Both the position numbers and the translations under genes were made by a program. Below, piece by piece: positions 7,676 to 16,257 of a stretch of 64,000 nucleotides of DNA (position 1 is its first letter; every line of letters starts with the position of its first letter). The notes below the pieces were generated by a model. The model searched no databases, was not told the DNA's origin, and worked only from the letters and a program-made list of their open reading frames with translations. The stretch is from Anaerolineae bacterium (GTDB lineage: Bacteria > Chloroflexota > Anaerolineae > Promineifilales > Promineifilaceae), in the NCBI GenBank assembly GCA_023384415.1, contig JAHDWJ010000009.1, forward strand, positions 62,001 through 126,000, given 5' to 3'.

Positions 7676-10471
7676 ATGGCGGATGGAGATAATCGGTTGT
7701 TCCCTGTTTTTGGTGATTGGTTGAAAGCGGCCCGCCAGGATCATCATCTGAGCCAAAAGGAGCTGGCCGGGCGGATGGGGTATGAGATTTCGCTTATTCG
7801 TAAAGTTGAAGGGGGCCAGCGCCAGCCCAGCCTGGCTTTTCGCCAGCGGCTCGCGGCCGCGTTCAACCTACCCCCCACTGCCATCCCTGATCCCACCCGG
7901 CTCACCTTCACCAATATCCATATCCCCCATAACAACGGTGCGCTGCCTGAACCCGGCCCCTTGTCGGCTGGCTCTTATCTCCCTCTGCACCCTAATCCCC
8001 TCTTTACCGGCCGCGCTGATCTGTTACACCAGTTAGCCTATATTTTTACCACCCGCCGGGCCGTTTGTGTGGGGCAGTTAGCGGCCGCGACCGGGTTAGG
8101 TGGCATTGGTAAAACCCAACTGGCGGTAGAGTTTGCCCACCGGTACGGTCGCTTTTTCCCTGGGGGAGTGTTCTGGCTCAACTTTGCTGACCCGGCTGCC
8201 ATCCCCGCTGAGATTGCCCGCTGCGGCCGTGTCGAACATTTACACCTTGACCCCCAGTTTGATCAGCTTTCCCAGGAGCGGCAGGTAGCTCTGGTGCAGA
8301 GGGCCTGGCAGGAAGCGATTCCCCGCCTGCTCATTTATGATAACTGTGAAGAGGAGGCGTTGTTAGCCCAATGGCGGCCAGCTACCGGGGGGTGTCATAT
8401 CTTGATAACCAGCCGCTGCCAGCGGTGGGACCCGGTGCTGGGCGTGACTCATCTGGTGCTGGATGTTTTGTCGCGGCCGCAAAGCATCTTTCTCCTGCGT
8501 CAGTTCGTGCCCACCCTCACCGAGGCCGAAGCCGACGCTATCGCCGACGCCCTGGGGGATTTGCCCCTGGCTTTGCATTTGGCGGGCAGTTACCTCAGTG
8601 TAGATGGGGCTACCCTTTCCTCCCAGGCTTATTTACAGCAGCTGCACCAGCAAGGCCGGTGGCATCATCCCTCTTTGCAAAATGGCCGCCTCTCCCCCAC
8701 CCAGCATGAAAACAACCTGAGCCATACCTTCGCTCTCAGCCTCCGGCGTTTGGACAAAGCCCAGCCGGTGGATCAGTTAGCCCTGGCCCTGCTGCGGCGG
8801 GCGGTCTGTTTGGCCCCCGGCCAACCGATACCGTGTAATCTGTTAGCCGCTACGGCTCCGCCCGAAGCCCCCACCGCGGCCGCTCTGGCCCGGCTGGAGC
8901 AGTTGGGGCTGGTAACAGCGGGGAGGAATGAGAATATCCGGCTGCACCAATTAACCGCGGAGTTTGTGCAGGCTTATGGGGGAGATCATGCGGAAGCGGC
9001 CGCGGTGGTGGCCAAAACCCTGCTCCGGCTTACCGAACAGGGGAATGTAGCCCGCAACCTGTACCCGGCCCGAACGTGGCAGGTGCATCTTCGTTATATC
9101 ACCGAAACCGCGCTGGTTCAGGCGGATGAGGCTGCGGCCGCTTTAGGCCAGGCGTTGGGTTGGCATTTATGGTTATGTGGTGATTACCCAGAGGCACACC
9201 ATTTTCTGGAAAAAACATTGACCCTGCGCCGCCACCTTTTAGGCGATGATCATCCTGATATAGCCAATACCTTAGACAGCCTGGGGCGTACCTGGCAATC
9301 AAGCAGCCATTGGCAAAAGGCGCGAACCTGTCATGAGGAAGCCCTGGCGATACGGCGACGTTTTTATGGGGAGCAGCACCCGCTCACAGCGGAAAGCCAT
9401 ACCAGCCTGGGATTGGTTTACCAGACATTGGCGGATTCCACCATGGCCCGGCACCATTTGCAAACTGGTTTGTCTATTCGTCTCGCCTTGTTAGGGCCAA
9501 CCCATGCCGATACCGGGTTTAGCTACCACTGCCTGGCCCTGCAAGATTATGCCGAAGGCAAATACAGTCAGGCGATTGAAAAAGGTGAAAAAGCGTTACA
9601 AATAGCTCAAACGCTCTACGGTGATCACCATCCTGATACCGCCCGCAGTCTTAATGCGTTGGGTATATACCATCTGCGGATGGGGCTGTATCCCCAGGCC
9701 CGTGATTATTATGAGCAGGCTCTAGAAAGGCGAAAGCAGCTGTTGGGGTTGGAGCATAATGATACCCTGACCACCTTGACCAACCTGGGGGGTGTTTTGC
9801 GTGAGATGGGACAGTTTGAGGCAGCGCAAAAGCTGTTTGAACAGGGGTTAGCTGTCCAGCAGGTCAAATTTGGCCCCCACCATTACACCACCGCCCAAAA
9901 CCTGCATAATCTCGGCGCCCTCTGGCTAGAAATGGGTCAATATGATCAAGCGTTACCTCACTTAGAGCATACCCTGAATGTTTATGAACTTTGTTTTGGG
10001 GTGTCCCATCCCAATACGGCCTTCCCTTTAACCAGCCTGGGGCTGCTCCATCACCGTCTGGGGAATTACCTGGTGGCTCAGGGGTATTTTGAGCGAGCCT
10101 TGGCCCTACGCCTGGAGAAGTTAGGGGAACAACATTTATACACCATCATAACAGTTACCTGCCTGGGGGATTTGTGGGTGGATATGGAGGAGTTCGCGGC
10201 CGCGGCGGACTGCCTGTCCCGTGCCCATACCGGGCTAAAACAAGCCCCCACCCCCAATGCCCGGGTATTGGCCCAAACTATTCAGGCACAAGGCCGGTTA
10301 AAAGAAGCGTTGGGGCAGATAGACCTGGCCCAATCCTTATACGCCGAAGCTCTGGCTATTCGCCGCCAACTTCTCGGGCCTGATCATCCTCATACCCGGC
10401 AAAGCCTGCAAGCCGTAACCCATGTTCAACAGGGTGTTGGCCGTACAGTTTACTATTCACCGAGACAATAA
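7676..10471 (+). CDS. XRE-HTH / NB-ARC / TPR STAND regulator
   Basis: 931 residues. An N-terminal XRE helix-turn-helix (about 10-65, DWLKAARQDHHLSQKELAGR) is followed by an NB-ARC-type nucleotide-binding domain: FTGRADLLHQL, Walker A GLGGIGKTQ (about 145), Walker B RLLIYDNCEEE, HILITSR, and the GLPL-like DLPLALHLAGSYL. From about residue 490 to the end there are roughly ten 42-residue kinesin-light-chain TPRs, each ending in a form of LLGxxHPxTAxSLxxLG. STAND proteins of this plan are ligand-triggered oligomerising switches that act as transcription regulators or as NLR-like immune sensors; the HTH favours gene control. A purine-rich AGGAAGTGAG lies upstream of the ATG. It is the first gene in the window to carry GCGGCCGC sites (several, one beside the Walker A codons), so it looks native rather than part of the AT-rich island. 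The target genes are unknown. Confidence 0.85.
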   Translation: MADGDNRLFPVFGDWLKAARQDHHLSQKELAGRMGYEISLIRKVEGGQRQPSLAFRQRLAAAFNLPPTAIPDPTRLTFTNIHIPHNNGALPEPGPLSAGSYLPLHPNPLFTGRADLLHQLAYIFTTRRAVCVGQLAAATGLGGIGKTQLAVEFAHRYGRFFPGGVFWLNFADPAAIPAEIARCGRVEHLHLDPQFDQLSQERQVALVQRAWQEAIPRLLIYDNCEEEALLAQWRPATGGCHILITSRCQRWDPVLGVTHLVLDVLSRPQSIFLLRQFVPTLTEAEADAIADALGDLPLALHLAGSYLSVDGATLSSQAYLQQLHQQGRWHHPSLQNGRLSPTQHENNLSHTFALSLRRLDKAQPVDQLALALLRRAVCLAPGQPIPCNLLAATAPPEAPTAAALARLEQLGLVTAGRNENIRLHQLTAEFVQAYGGDHAEAAAVVAKTLLRLTEQGNVARNLYPARTWQVHLRYITETALVQADEAAAALGQALGWHLWLCGDYPEAHHFLEKTLTLRRHLLGDDHPDIANTLDSLGRTWQSSSHWQKARTCHEEALAIRRRFYGEQHPLTAESHTSLGLVYQTLADSTMARHHLQTGLSIRLALLGPTHADTGFSYHCLALQDYAEGKYSQAIEKGEKALQIAQTLYGDHHPDTARSLNALGIYHLRMGLYPQARDYYEQALERRKQLLGLEHNDTLTTLTNLGGVLREMGQFEAAQKLFEQGLAVQQVKFGPHHYTTAQNLHNLGALWLEMGQYDQALPHLEHTLNVYELCFGVSHPNTAFPLTSLGLLHHRLGNYLVAQGYFERALALRLEKLGEQHLYTIITVTCLGDLWVDMEEFAAAADCLSRAHTGLKQAPTPNARVLAQTIQAQGRLKEALGQIDLAQSLYAEALAIRRQLLGPDHPHTRQSLQAVTHVQQGVGRTVYYSPRQ

Positions 10472-10540
10472 AAATCTATGTTCATCGGTGACATCTGTGG
10501 ATCAATCCCTTCTGGCTTGTTCGGCTCAGGTAAGGGCAAC

Positions 10541-10572
10541 AAAAAAGGAGTACGAGCCTTCGCCCGTACTCC
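10541..10572 (-). terminator. Intrinsic terminator of the V4R gene
   Basis: Read on the minus strand, GGAGTACG and CGTACTCC form an 8-bp stem around a short loop and are followed by six T residues (10546-10541). It lies about 30 bp past the stop of the V4R gene. Confidence 0.75.
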
Positions 10573-10603
10573 TCACTGTTTATAGCTAACTGTTTACCCC
10601 TCA

Positions 10604-11233
10604 CTACCCAATCGGCTCTTTCTGCACCTTGATCACCCCGCGCGGGGCCCCGTTGGCGATACACTCCACCGCATCCACCCGGTAACGATTCCCCTGGCTG
10701 GCAAAGGTCGCGGCCGCTTGCAGTACCCCAACCGCTAAATGACAAATAGGTTGGTCTGATTTCAGCCCCCAACACATGGGGCACCGCTCAATGTACCAGA
10801 CCCAATGGTCTTCGGTGATTTCGGTAGAGACGACCTGATCACTGACGGAGTTAAACCATTTGGCAAAGAACCCTAGGGCGATATTCATGCGCTGCTCAAA
10901 GGTGCCTACGCGCATGGCCAGATCAAACGCCTGTTTGACAGTGCCGAACCGGGCCAGACCATCCTTAAACGATTGCTGACCGGCACGAGTAGAAAAGACC
11001 CGCGCCCCGCGGGGGCCATACATATCGCCAAACGCTTTTTGCAGCCGGGCCACATGATCAAAAGGAAACTCCTTTTTCATGTTATCCGGGGGGTAATTGC
11101 CGATATACTCTTGTAAACCGGCCATATTAAGCAAGGCGGCTACCCCTTTGTCCCCTACAATCTCTTCCGCCGATGACAAAACGATCAATGCCCATCGGTT
11201 CGGATAAAAATAGTTACCTTCTTCTGCACTCAT
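10604..11233 (-). CDS. V4R (4-vinyl reductase-like) domain protein
   Basis: 209 residues. The C-terminal half carries the V4R cysteine pattern: ERCPMCWG, then PICHLAVGVLQAA, then VECIANGAP. The N-terminal half (NRWALIVLSSAEEIVGDKG, a conserved region around FGDMYGPRGARV) is typical of Chloroflexota V4R proteins. V4R domains bind small hydrophobic ligands or metal and occur in bacteriochlorophyll biosynthesis proteins, in regulators and in stand-alone form. This copy stands alone with its own terminator and has no photosynthesis genes around it, so I infer a small-molecule sensor or adaptor and not a reductase. ATG at 11233 was chosen as the first start in frame. Confidence 0.7.
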   Translation of the reverse strand: MSAEEGNYFYPNRWALIVLSSAEEIVGDKGVAALLNMAGLQEYIGNYPPDNMKKEFPFDHVARLQKAFGDMYGPRGARVFSTRAGQQSFKDGLARFGTVKQAFDLAMRVGTFEQRMNIALGFFAKWFNSVSDQVVSTEITEDHWVWYIERCPMCWGLKSDQPICHLAVGVLQAAATFASQGNRYRVDAVECIANGAPRGVIKVQKEPIG

Positions 11234-11442
11234 TCCTGCCTCCGAATTACGCAGTGTGTCACCGCTATCTCGATAATACTGCTGAGTTCAACCCGCTTGT
11301 CTCTATGTCCCAGGTGAATAAAAAAGAGATGATTGCCGGGTGCGGTGGGGGTGAAGGAAGTCCGTACCCCAATGAATTGTTCAGATTATAGAGTGGCCTG
11401 ACCGCTTTGCCAAAATAACCTGGGTACTAAGGGAGAGTTATT

Positions 11443-11505
11443 CGTTAGCAGTTAGCAATGTGAACTGTCAACTGCTCACTGTTCGCTGCCAACTGCCACT
11501 AACTG
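11443..11505. repeat. Degenerate heptad repeat (ACTGNCA-like) at a gene end
   Basis: Successive 7-nt units such as ACTGTCA, ACTGCTC, ACTGTTC, GCTGCCA and ACTGCCA run through the spacer and into the last codons of the biotin carboxylase gene, encoding part of its LVAVGSEQ tail. Similar heptads occur at other gene borders in the window. Confidence 0.5.
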
Positions 11506-13434
11506 AGCATCGGCCGGAACAGTATCCCCACAGTGGTAATAAATGGCGGTTACTGTGCCAGACGCGGCCGCACGGATGGTATGTTCCATCTTCATTGCTT
11601 CCATTTTGAGGAGGGGCTGCCCTGCCTCAACCGGTTGTCCTACGGCCACTAAAATTTCCCGAATAACCCCCGGCATCGGTGATCTCAGACTACCACCGGC
11701 CCCAGCGGGTGGTTTTGGCTCTGGCATTAACCCTAACCGCCTTAACTTTACCACATTCGCTTGAATTTGCACCCATCCTATATCCCCTTTTCGGGCCAGA
11801 CGAATGGTTTGCCGATGGTCGTCAAGGGTAAGCTGGATGAAATGACCTTCATCCTGATTCAGAACAGCAGTATAAACACGAGTCGGCTCTGAGGATAGGG
11901 TCAGGGAAAAATGGTCGCGGCCGCGCCCCGGCGGCCGCAGCCACACCTCTACCTCTTGCATCCCCACCATTAACCGGACCCGCTCTGGCTGATTCTGATT
12001 GTTACGCCAATACCCCTGGTTTTGTTCTTGCCACCAGACCAACGCGGCCGCAATCACCGCCACCGTTTCCCTCTCTCGCTTCTCTTGCCAGGCCGGGAAA
12101 TATTCATCCAGGAAATCAGTGTGTAAGGTCCCAGCCAGGTGAGCTGGATGGGTCAATACCGCCTGCAAATAGGGTAAATTATGCTCTACCCCCAACAAAG
12201 CACTGTTTTCTATCAGCCGGGACAGCTTGCGGATAGCTGTGGGTCGGTCAGCGGCATGGGCGATTAGTTTGGCCAGCATTGGGTCATAATAGATAGAAAT
12301 GGTGTCTCCAGTCTGAACACCGCTGTCTACCCGTAGGCCGTTACCGATAGCCGTTTGCCATAACAGTACTTCTCCCGTCGTGGGCAAAAATTGGTTGGCC
12401 GGATTTTCCGCATATAGCCGGGCCTCGATAGCGTGCCCCTGCCATTGTATCTGCTCTTGACGCAGGGGCAGCCGCTGCCCCTCAGCGATGGCAATTTGCC
12501 AGGCCACCAAATCAATGCCCGTGACCATTTCGGTGATGGGGTGTTCCACTTGCAGCCGGGTGTTCATCTCCAAAAAATAAAACTGGCTCTCGCTGTCCAG
12601 CAGGAACTCCACGGTACCGGCGTTGACATAGTGGATGGTTTGCCCTACCCGGATGGCGGCCACGCCCATGGCTGCTCTCAGTTCTGGGGTCAGGGCCAGG
12701 GAAGGGGTTTCCTCAATGACCTTCTGGTGGCGCCGCTGCACCGAACATTCCCGCTCCCCCAGGTGGATGATCTCCCCCTGAGTGTCGCCGATGATCTGGA
12801 ATTCGATGTGGCGCGGCCGCGTCAACGCTTTCTCCAGGATCAACTCTGCCGAACCAAAAGCAGCCAGACTCTCCCGCCGGGCTGAGGCCAACGCTTCGGC
12901 CAGGGCGTCAGCACTCTCTACCCGGCGCATCCCTTTGCCCCCGCCCCCATCCGCCGCCTTGACCATAACCGGGTAGCCGATCTGTTCTGCTTCGGCCTGG
13001 AACCGCTCATCGCTCTGGTCGCGGCCGCCATATCCTGGGATGACCGGTATACCCACCTGGGCCAGCCGCTCTTTGGCTGCCCGTTTGTTGCCCATGGCCT
13101 CTATCGCCTCTGGGGATGGACCGATGAAGATGAGACCAGCCTCAGCGCAGGCACGGGCAAAAGCCGGGTTTTCGGCCAGGAAACCGAAACCGGGATGGAT
13201 GGCGTCGGTGTGGGTGCGGGCCGCGGCCGCGATAATTGCTTCAATGTTAAGATACGATTCCGTCACCGGGGCGGGGCCAATACGCACAGCTTCATCGGCC
13301 AATTGTACATGCTGCGCCGCTGCATCCGCATCAGAGTAAACCGCCACCGTGCGGATGCCCAACTCGTGGCAGGTCCGTATAATCCGGCAAGCTACCTCGC
13401 CACGATTGGCAATTAATAGCCTGGTTATAGCCAC
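11476..13434 (-). CDS. Acyl-CoA carboxylase alpha subunit (biotin carboxylase + BCCP)
   Basis: 652 residues, the usual length of fused methylcrotonyl-, propionyl- or geranyl-CoA carboxylase alpha subunits. Biotin carboxylase domain: opening LLIANRGEVACRIIRTC, HPGFGFLAEN, ATP-grasp loop KAADGGGGKGMRRV, GERECSVQRRHQKVIEE, and EMNTRLQVEHPITEM. The C-terminal biotinyl domain carries the biotinylation site EAMKMEH (about residue 618). With bicarbonate and ATP it carboxylates its own biotin for transfer to an acyl-CoA by a beta subunit. The nearby LiuC-like hydratase and acyl-CoA dehydrogenase favour 3-methylcrotonyl-CoA (leucine) or geranyl-CoA (acyclic terpene) metabolism. No beta subunit is in the window. 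The GTG start at 13434 overlaps the MOSC gene's stop by 10 bp, indicating coupling. The gene carries seven GCGGCCGC sites. Confidence 0.9.
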   Translation of the reverse strand: MAITRLLIANRGEVACRIIRTCHELGIRTVAVYSDADAAAQHVQLADEAVRIGPAPVTESYLNIEAIIAAAARTHTDAIHPGFGFLAENPAFARACAEAGLIFIGPSPEAIEAMGNKRAAKERLAQVGIPVIPGYGGRDQSDERFQAEAEQIGYPVMVKAADGGGGKGMRRVESADALAEALASARRESLAAFGSAELILEKALTRPRHIEFQIIGDTQGEIIHLGERECSVQRRHQKVIEETPSLALTPELRAAMGVAAIRVGQTIHYVNAGTVEFLLDSESQFYFLEMNTRLQVEHPITEMVTGIDLVAWQIAIAEGQRLPLRQEQIQWQGHAIEARLYAENPANQFLPTTGEVLLWQTAIGNGLRVDSGVQTGDTISIYYDPMLAKLIAHAADRPTAIRKLSRLIENSALLGVEHNLPYLQAVLTHPAHLAGTLHTDFLDEYFPAWQEKRERETVAVIAAALVWWQEQNQGYWRNNQNQPERVRLMVGMQEVEVWLRPPGRGRDHFSLTLSSEPTRVYTAVLNQDEGHFIQLTLDDHRQTIRLARKGDIGWVQIQANVVKLRRLGLMPEPKPPAGAGGSLRSPMPGVIREILVAVGQPVEAGQPLLKMEAMKMEHTIRAAASGTVTAIYYHCGDTVPADAQLVAVGSEQ

Positions 13435-14165
13435 AATTTCACCGTATCACCGACGCGAAGGGTTCCCAGCCGTTCGGGGGTGGCGTGGATGCCAATGCAG
13501 TTGGCACGGGTCTGGGCGATGTGGCGCAACAGGTCCGGCCGCTTTTGGCTGTTGTCCGGGTCCAGGGTGATCATAGTACACCGTTCAATGCGCCGATTGA
13601 GCCGAATGCGGGGAGCATCGGGTCGGCCGCCGAAGGTTAAGACCCCATCGAGCCACCCTTCTTCGGCAAAGGGCTGCCCGGAAAAGGTTTCCAGGATGAT
13701 ATTTTGCCGGAAGCGGCGTACATCTACTGGCTGCCCGGTGGCCTGGCTCAGGGCGTCGGCGGTGGCGGTACTCATGAGGGAAAGGGGCAGGCTGTCGAAT
13801 AATCCCCGTTTGAGTTTGAGGAACTGAACTTCGCGGCCGTAACCGTAAGTTAGCTCTTGTAACAGTTCCCTTGAGTCAACAGCCAGGACGCGGCCGCGAG
13901 GGGTCACGACCTCAACTCCAGAGTTGAGTAAATCAGATGGGTCGGTGAAGCGGGCACGGTATTGGATCATTTCTGGGATTTGCCGCCCTGTTAGCCAGGG
14001 AAAACCAGAGTTGACCTGATCTCCCCGGATAAAGGCAAAGCGGCGATCCCCATCCAGGCCATACCACCCCAGCCCTGCCTCGGCTAACGACTCTCCCCGC
14101 ATAGATTTCACCGGGTACCGATAAATCGCCTTCACTCGTCCGATTTCGAGAAATTGTTGGTCCAT
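13425..14165 (-). CDS. MOSC domain protein (MOSC N-terminal beta barrel + MOSC)
   Basis: 246 residues. The N-terminal beta-barrel domain begins GRVKAIYRYPVKSMRGE and includes WYGLDGDRRFAFI. The MOSC domain follows, with the conserved cysteine in RLNRRIERCTMITLDPD and the closing GTLRVGDTVKL. MOSC proteins handle sulfur or molybdenum-cofactor-dependent N-reduction (mARC/YcbX/YiiM group). It sits tightly upstream of the carboxylase subunit and overlaps it, but no functional link is known. The true substrate cannot be predicted from sequence. Confidence 0.85.
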   Translation of the reverse strand: MDQQFLEIGRVKAIYRYPVKSMRGESLAEAGLGWYGLDGDRRFAFIRGDQVNSGFPWLTGRQIPEMIQYRARFTDPSDLLNSGVEVVTPRGRVLAVDSRELLQELTYGYGREVQFLKLKRGLFDSLPLSLMSTATADALSQATGQPVDVRRFRQNIILETFSGQPFAEEGWLDGVLTFGGRPDAPRIRLNRRIERCTMITLDPDNSQKRPDLLRHIAQTRANCIGIHATPERLGTLRVGDTVKLWL

Positions 14166-14365
14166 AATTGTCGTGAGCAGTGAGCGAATGGGTGATACTC
14201 ACGTTCCCTTGTCTCCCAGTCTCCACTCTCCCTAACCTGGACAAGCCAGAAAAGATTTACCCACAGATGTCACAGATACACACAGATTTTTAAGCCATCT
14301 GTGAAAATCTGGGGCATCTGTGGATCAGTTCTTGTTTTCTGGACAAGAAGTTGAGTTGTAATCGC

Positions 14366-15319
14366 CTAAATCTGGGCCATAAACGTATACCCCGCCGCCC
14401 CATCTTTGACGGCGAAGGATCCCATCAGCCAGATGCGGCGCAGGGTCATAAAGGGCTGCAACGATTGGTGTTCGGCTTCAGTGAGCGGCCGCACCGAGTA
14501 ATAACCGGCAAAAAACGCTTCCGAATATTGCACCGGTTCGTGGAGCAGATTGGTATTAGCCAGGAAGGTGGCAATATCATACGCCCGCCAGCCATAAGAG
14601 CAGAGATCAAAGTTGAAGAAAGTCAGGTTGCCATTGGCGTCAAAATGGACATTGGTGTTATGAAAATCGCCGCCAATGACCCCCCAGGCATCCGTATCTT
14701 TCTGGTGGCCGATTAGCTCCTGGATTTCATCACGGGCCTCTTCGGCGGAAGCGACCAGGAACTCCAGGTCTTCAAAATCATTTTTATCCCAAAACAGCTT
14801 CATCTTTTCCAGAGGGCGGTCGGCTAGAAACGCCAGATCGGCTTGCTGTCGTCCATGAATACTCTTGTACTCATTGGAAGCGACGTGAATGCGGGCCATC
14901 TTTTCGCCAACCCTGAACAGCTGATCGATATCATGGATAGACATCGGTTCGCCGGGGGCAAAGCTGAACAGGGCGTAATAGCGCAGCCCTTCGGGGGCGT
15001 TTAATTTGCCCAGATACCCGCCATCTTTGCGCCGGATAGGGAAGGCGACGGGGCACCCTTTATCCCGCAGGAAGGTGAGCCAATCCAGTTCAAAGAGATA
15101 ATCAGATTCCTCACGCAGCAGCCGCGCCCCAGGCTGGTAAATGCGAGCCACATATTTCTGGCTGTCTGTTTTGACCTGGTAATGGTCATTGTCCTGGGTG
15201 CGGAGCAGTTTGCTGAACAGCTTGCAAGCCACCGGGGAGTCGAATAAATATTCGTCATTGATGATTTCGGCCAATGAATCCGGGGCGATAAAAGAGCGTA
15301 TGATGCGAACGTCTCTCAT
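14366..15319 (-). CDS. APH-fold phosphotransferase (homoserine kinase II / SrkA-like)
   Basis: 317 residues. An aminoglycoside-phosphotransferase-type kinase fold: N-lobe YQVKTDSQKYVARIYQPG, catalytic loop GVIGGDFHNTNVHFD (the usual HGDxHxxN with glycine in place of the first histidine, catalytic Asp and Asn kept), and metal-binding FNFDLCSYGWRAYDIA. Members phosphorylate small hydroxyl or amino compounds or proteins; the substrate here is unknown. The ATG at 15319 is chosen because AGGAG precedes it by 6 nt; a longer reading frame upstream merely translates heptad repeats. It is flanked by acyl-CoA genes in the same direction. Genes of this type also occur beside aminotransferases and acyl-CoA dehydrogenases, which may fit here. 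Confidence 0.8.
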   Translation of the reverse strand: MRDVRIIRSFIAPDSLAEIINDEYLFDSPVACKLFSKLLRTQDNDHYQVKTDSQKYVARIYQPGARLLREESDYLFELDWLTFLRDKGCPVAFPIRRKDGGYLGKLNAPEGLRYYALFSFAPGEPMSIHDIDQLFRVGEKMARIHVASNEYKSIHGRQQADLAFLADRPLEKMKLFWDKNDFEDLEFLVASAEEARDEIQELIGHQKDTDAWGVIGGDFHNTNVHFDANGNLTFFNFDLCSYGWRAYDIATFLANTNLLHEPVQYSEAFFAGYYSVRPLTEAEHQSLQPFMTLRRIWLMGSFAVKDGAAGYTFMAQI

Positions 15320-15330
15320 GGTGATCTCCT

Positions 15331-15372
15331 GTAGGTTGAAGGATGAATTATGAATTATGAAGGATGAACGAT
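15331..15372. repeat. Heptad short tandem repeat (GAANNAT)n
   Basis: Six clean 7-nt units in register: GTAGGTT, GAAGGAT, GAATTAT, GAATTAT, GAAGGAT, GAACGAT. They lie just upstream of the Shine-Dalgarno site of the APH-fold kinase gene. The same units appear at 17443-17462 and 24271-24305. Confidence 0.75.
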
Positions 15373-15386
15373 CTCTGGTTAGCTGT

Positions 15387-16202
15387 TCACTGGTCACTAT
15401 TTCCTGTGCTTACCCACTCTTGTACCCAACTGGCTGGCCGTTTTTGGATGAAGGCCATCATGCCTTCTTGCCCATCAGGGCTGGCGCGAAGCTGGTTGAG
15501 CAGGTTGGCCCGGTAAGCGACGGTTGCGGCCGCGGGTTTGGCCGTAATCTCACGCAGCAGAGCCTTGCTGGCGGCCAGGGCAGTGGCCGGAGCCTGGAGT
15601 ACATCGTTAAGCAAAGCCGCAACCTGCTGATCCAGTTGGTCAGCAGGGCAGGTGGCGGTAATGAGGTGGGCCGCGGCCGCAGCCTCAGCCGATAACCGCG
15701 CCCCTCGCAGCATCCATTCCCGTGCCCTGGCCAGGCCAATACGAGCCACGACATAGGGAGAGATGAGGGCCGGTACCAACCCCAGCCGAACTTCTGAGAG
15801 ACCTATTTTAACCTGTGCGGCCGCGACTGCCATATCTGCCACACAAATCAACCCCACGCCCCCTCCCATCACATCTCCCTGGATGCGAGCGATGACGACC
15901 TGGGGAGCCTCATTCACCGCCTGGAGCATCTGTTCAAACATCTCCGCCTGGGCCAGTTGAGCTTCTGGGGAAGCTGTTAATTCCTCTCGCAGCTCCTTAA
16001 TATCCCCCCCGGCGCAAAAGGTCGGCCCAGTGGCCCCCAACAGCACCGCCCGCACGGAGCGGTCTGGCTGGATATGTTGGAAAAAGGCCAACAACTCCTG
16101 TACCATCTGCCGGTTCATAGCATTGCGACTTTCCGGGCGGTTCAGGTATACCTGTACCACACTGCCAGATCGTTCTATGTGTAAAGTTTGGTATTCAGTC
16201 AT
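15387..16202 (-). CDS. Enoyl-CoA hydratase, methylglutaconyl-CoA hydratase (LiuC)-like
   Basis: 271 residues with the crotonase fold: oxyanion-hole segments RNAMNRQMVQELL and GPTFCAGGDIKEL, then GGGVGLICVADMAVAA and KIGLSEVRLGLVPALISPYV. The last motif (LSEVRLGLxPAxISPYV) is characteristic of the 3-methylglutaconyl-CoA hydratase/LiuC-AtuE branch, which hydrates the product of methylcrotonyl- or isohexenylglutaconyl-CoA carboxylation. ATG 16202 is preferred to the in-frame start at 16235 because the family begins close to EYQTLHIERSGSVVQVYL. It lies 55 bp downstream of the acyl-CoA dehydrogenase, probably in one operon. Confidence 0.85.
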   Translation of the reverse strand: MTEYQTLHIERSGSVVQVYLNRPESRNAMNRQMVQELLAFFQHIQPDRSVRAVLLGATGPTFCAGGDIKELREELTASPEAQLAQAEMFEQMLQAVNEAPQVVIARIQGDVMGGGVGLICVADMAVAAAQVKIGLSEVRLGLVPALISPYVVARIGLARAREWMLRGARLSAEAAAAAHLITATCPADQLDQQVAALLNDVLQAPATALAASKALLREITAKPAAATVAYRANLLNQLRASPDGQEGMMAFIQKRPASWVQEWVSTGNSDQ

Positions 16203-16257
16203 GGTGATACGATTCTTTAACAAACAATCTCTCAATCTTTATCTCGTAATCTCCCCT

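Noticed and set aside
8371..8709. Plus-strand frame inside the NB-ARC gene
   Set aside because: Alternate-frame shadow of a GC-rich gene with clear domain motifs in the main frame.
12433..12885. 150-codon plus-strand frame
   Set aside because: Antisense to the biotin carboxylase domain; long only because of GC-rich codon bias.
14260..14335. CACAGATG-type repeats as an attachment or origin site
   Set aside because: A few loose copies (also near 10490) resemble widespread dispersed repeats; no DnaA boxes or integrase are present.
15320..15397. Longer N-terminus for the APH-fold kinase
   Set aside because: The extra codons translate heptad repeats, and AGGAG precedes the ATG at 15319.
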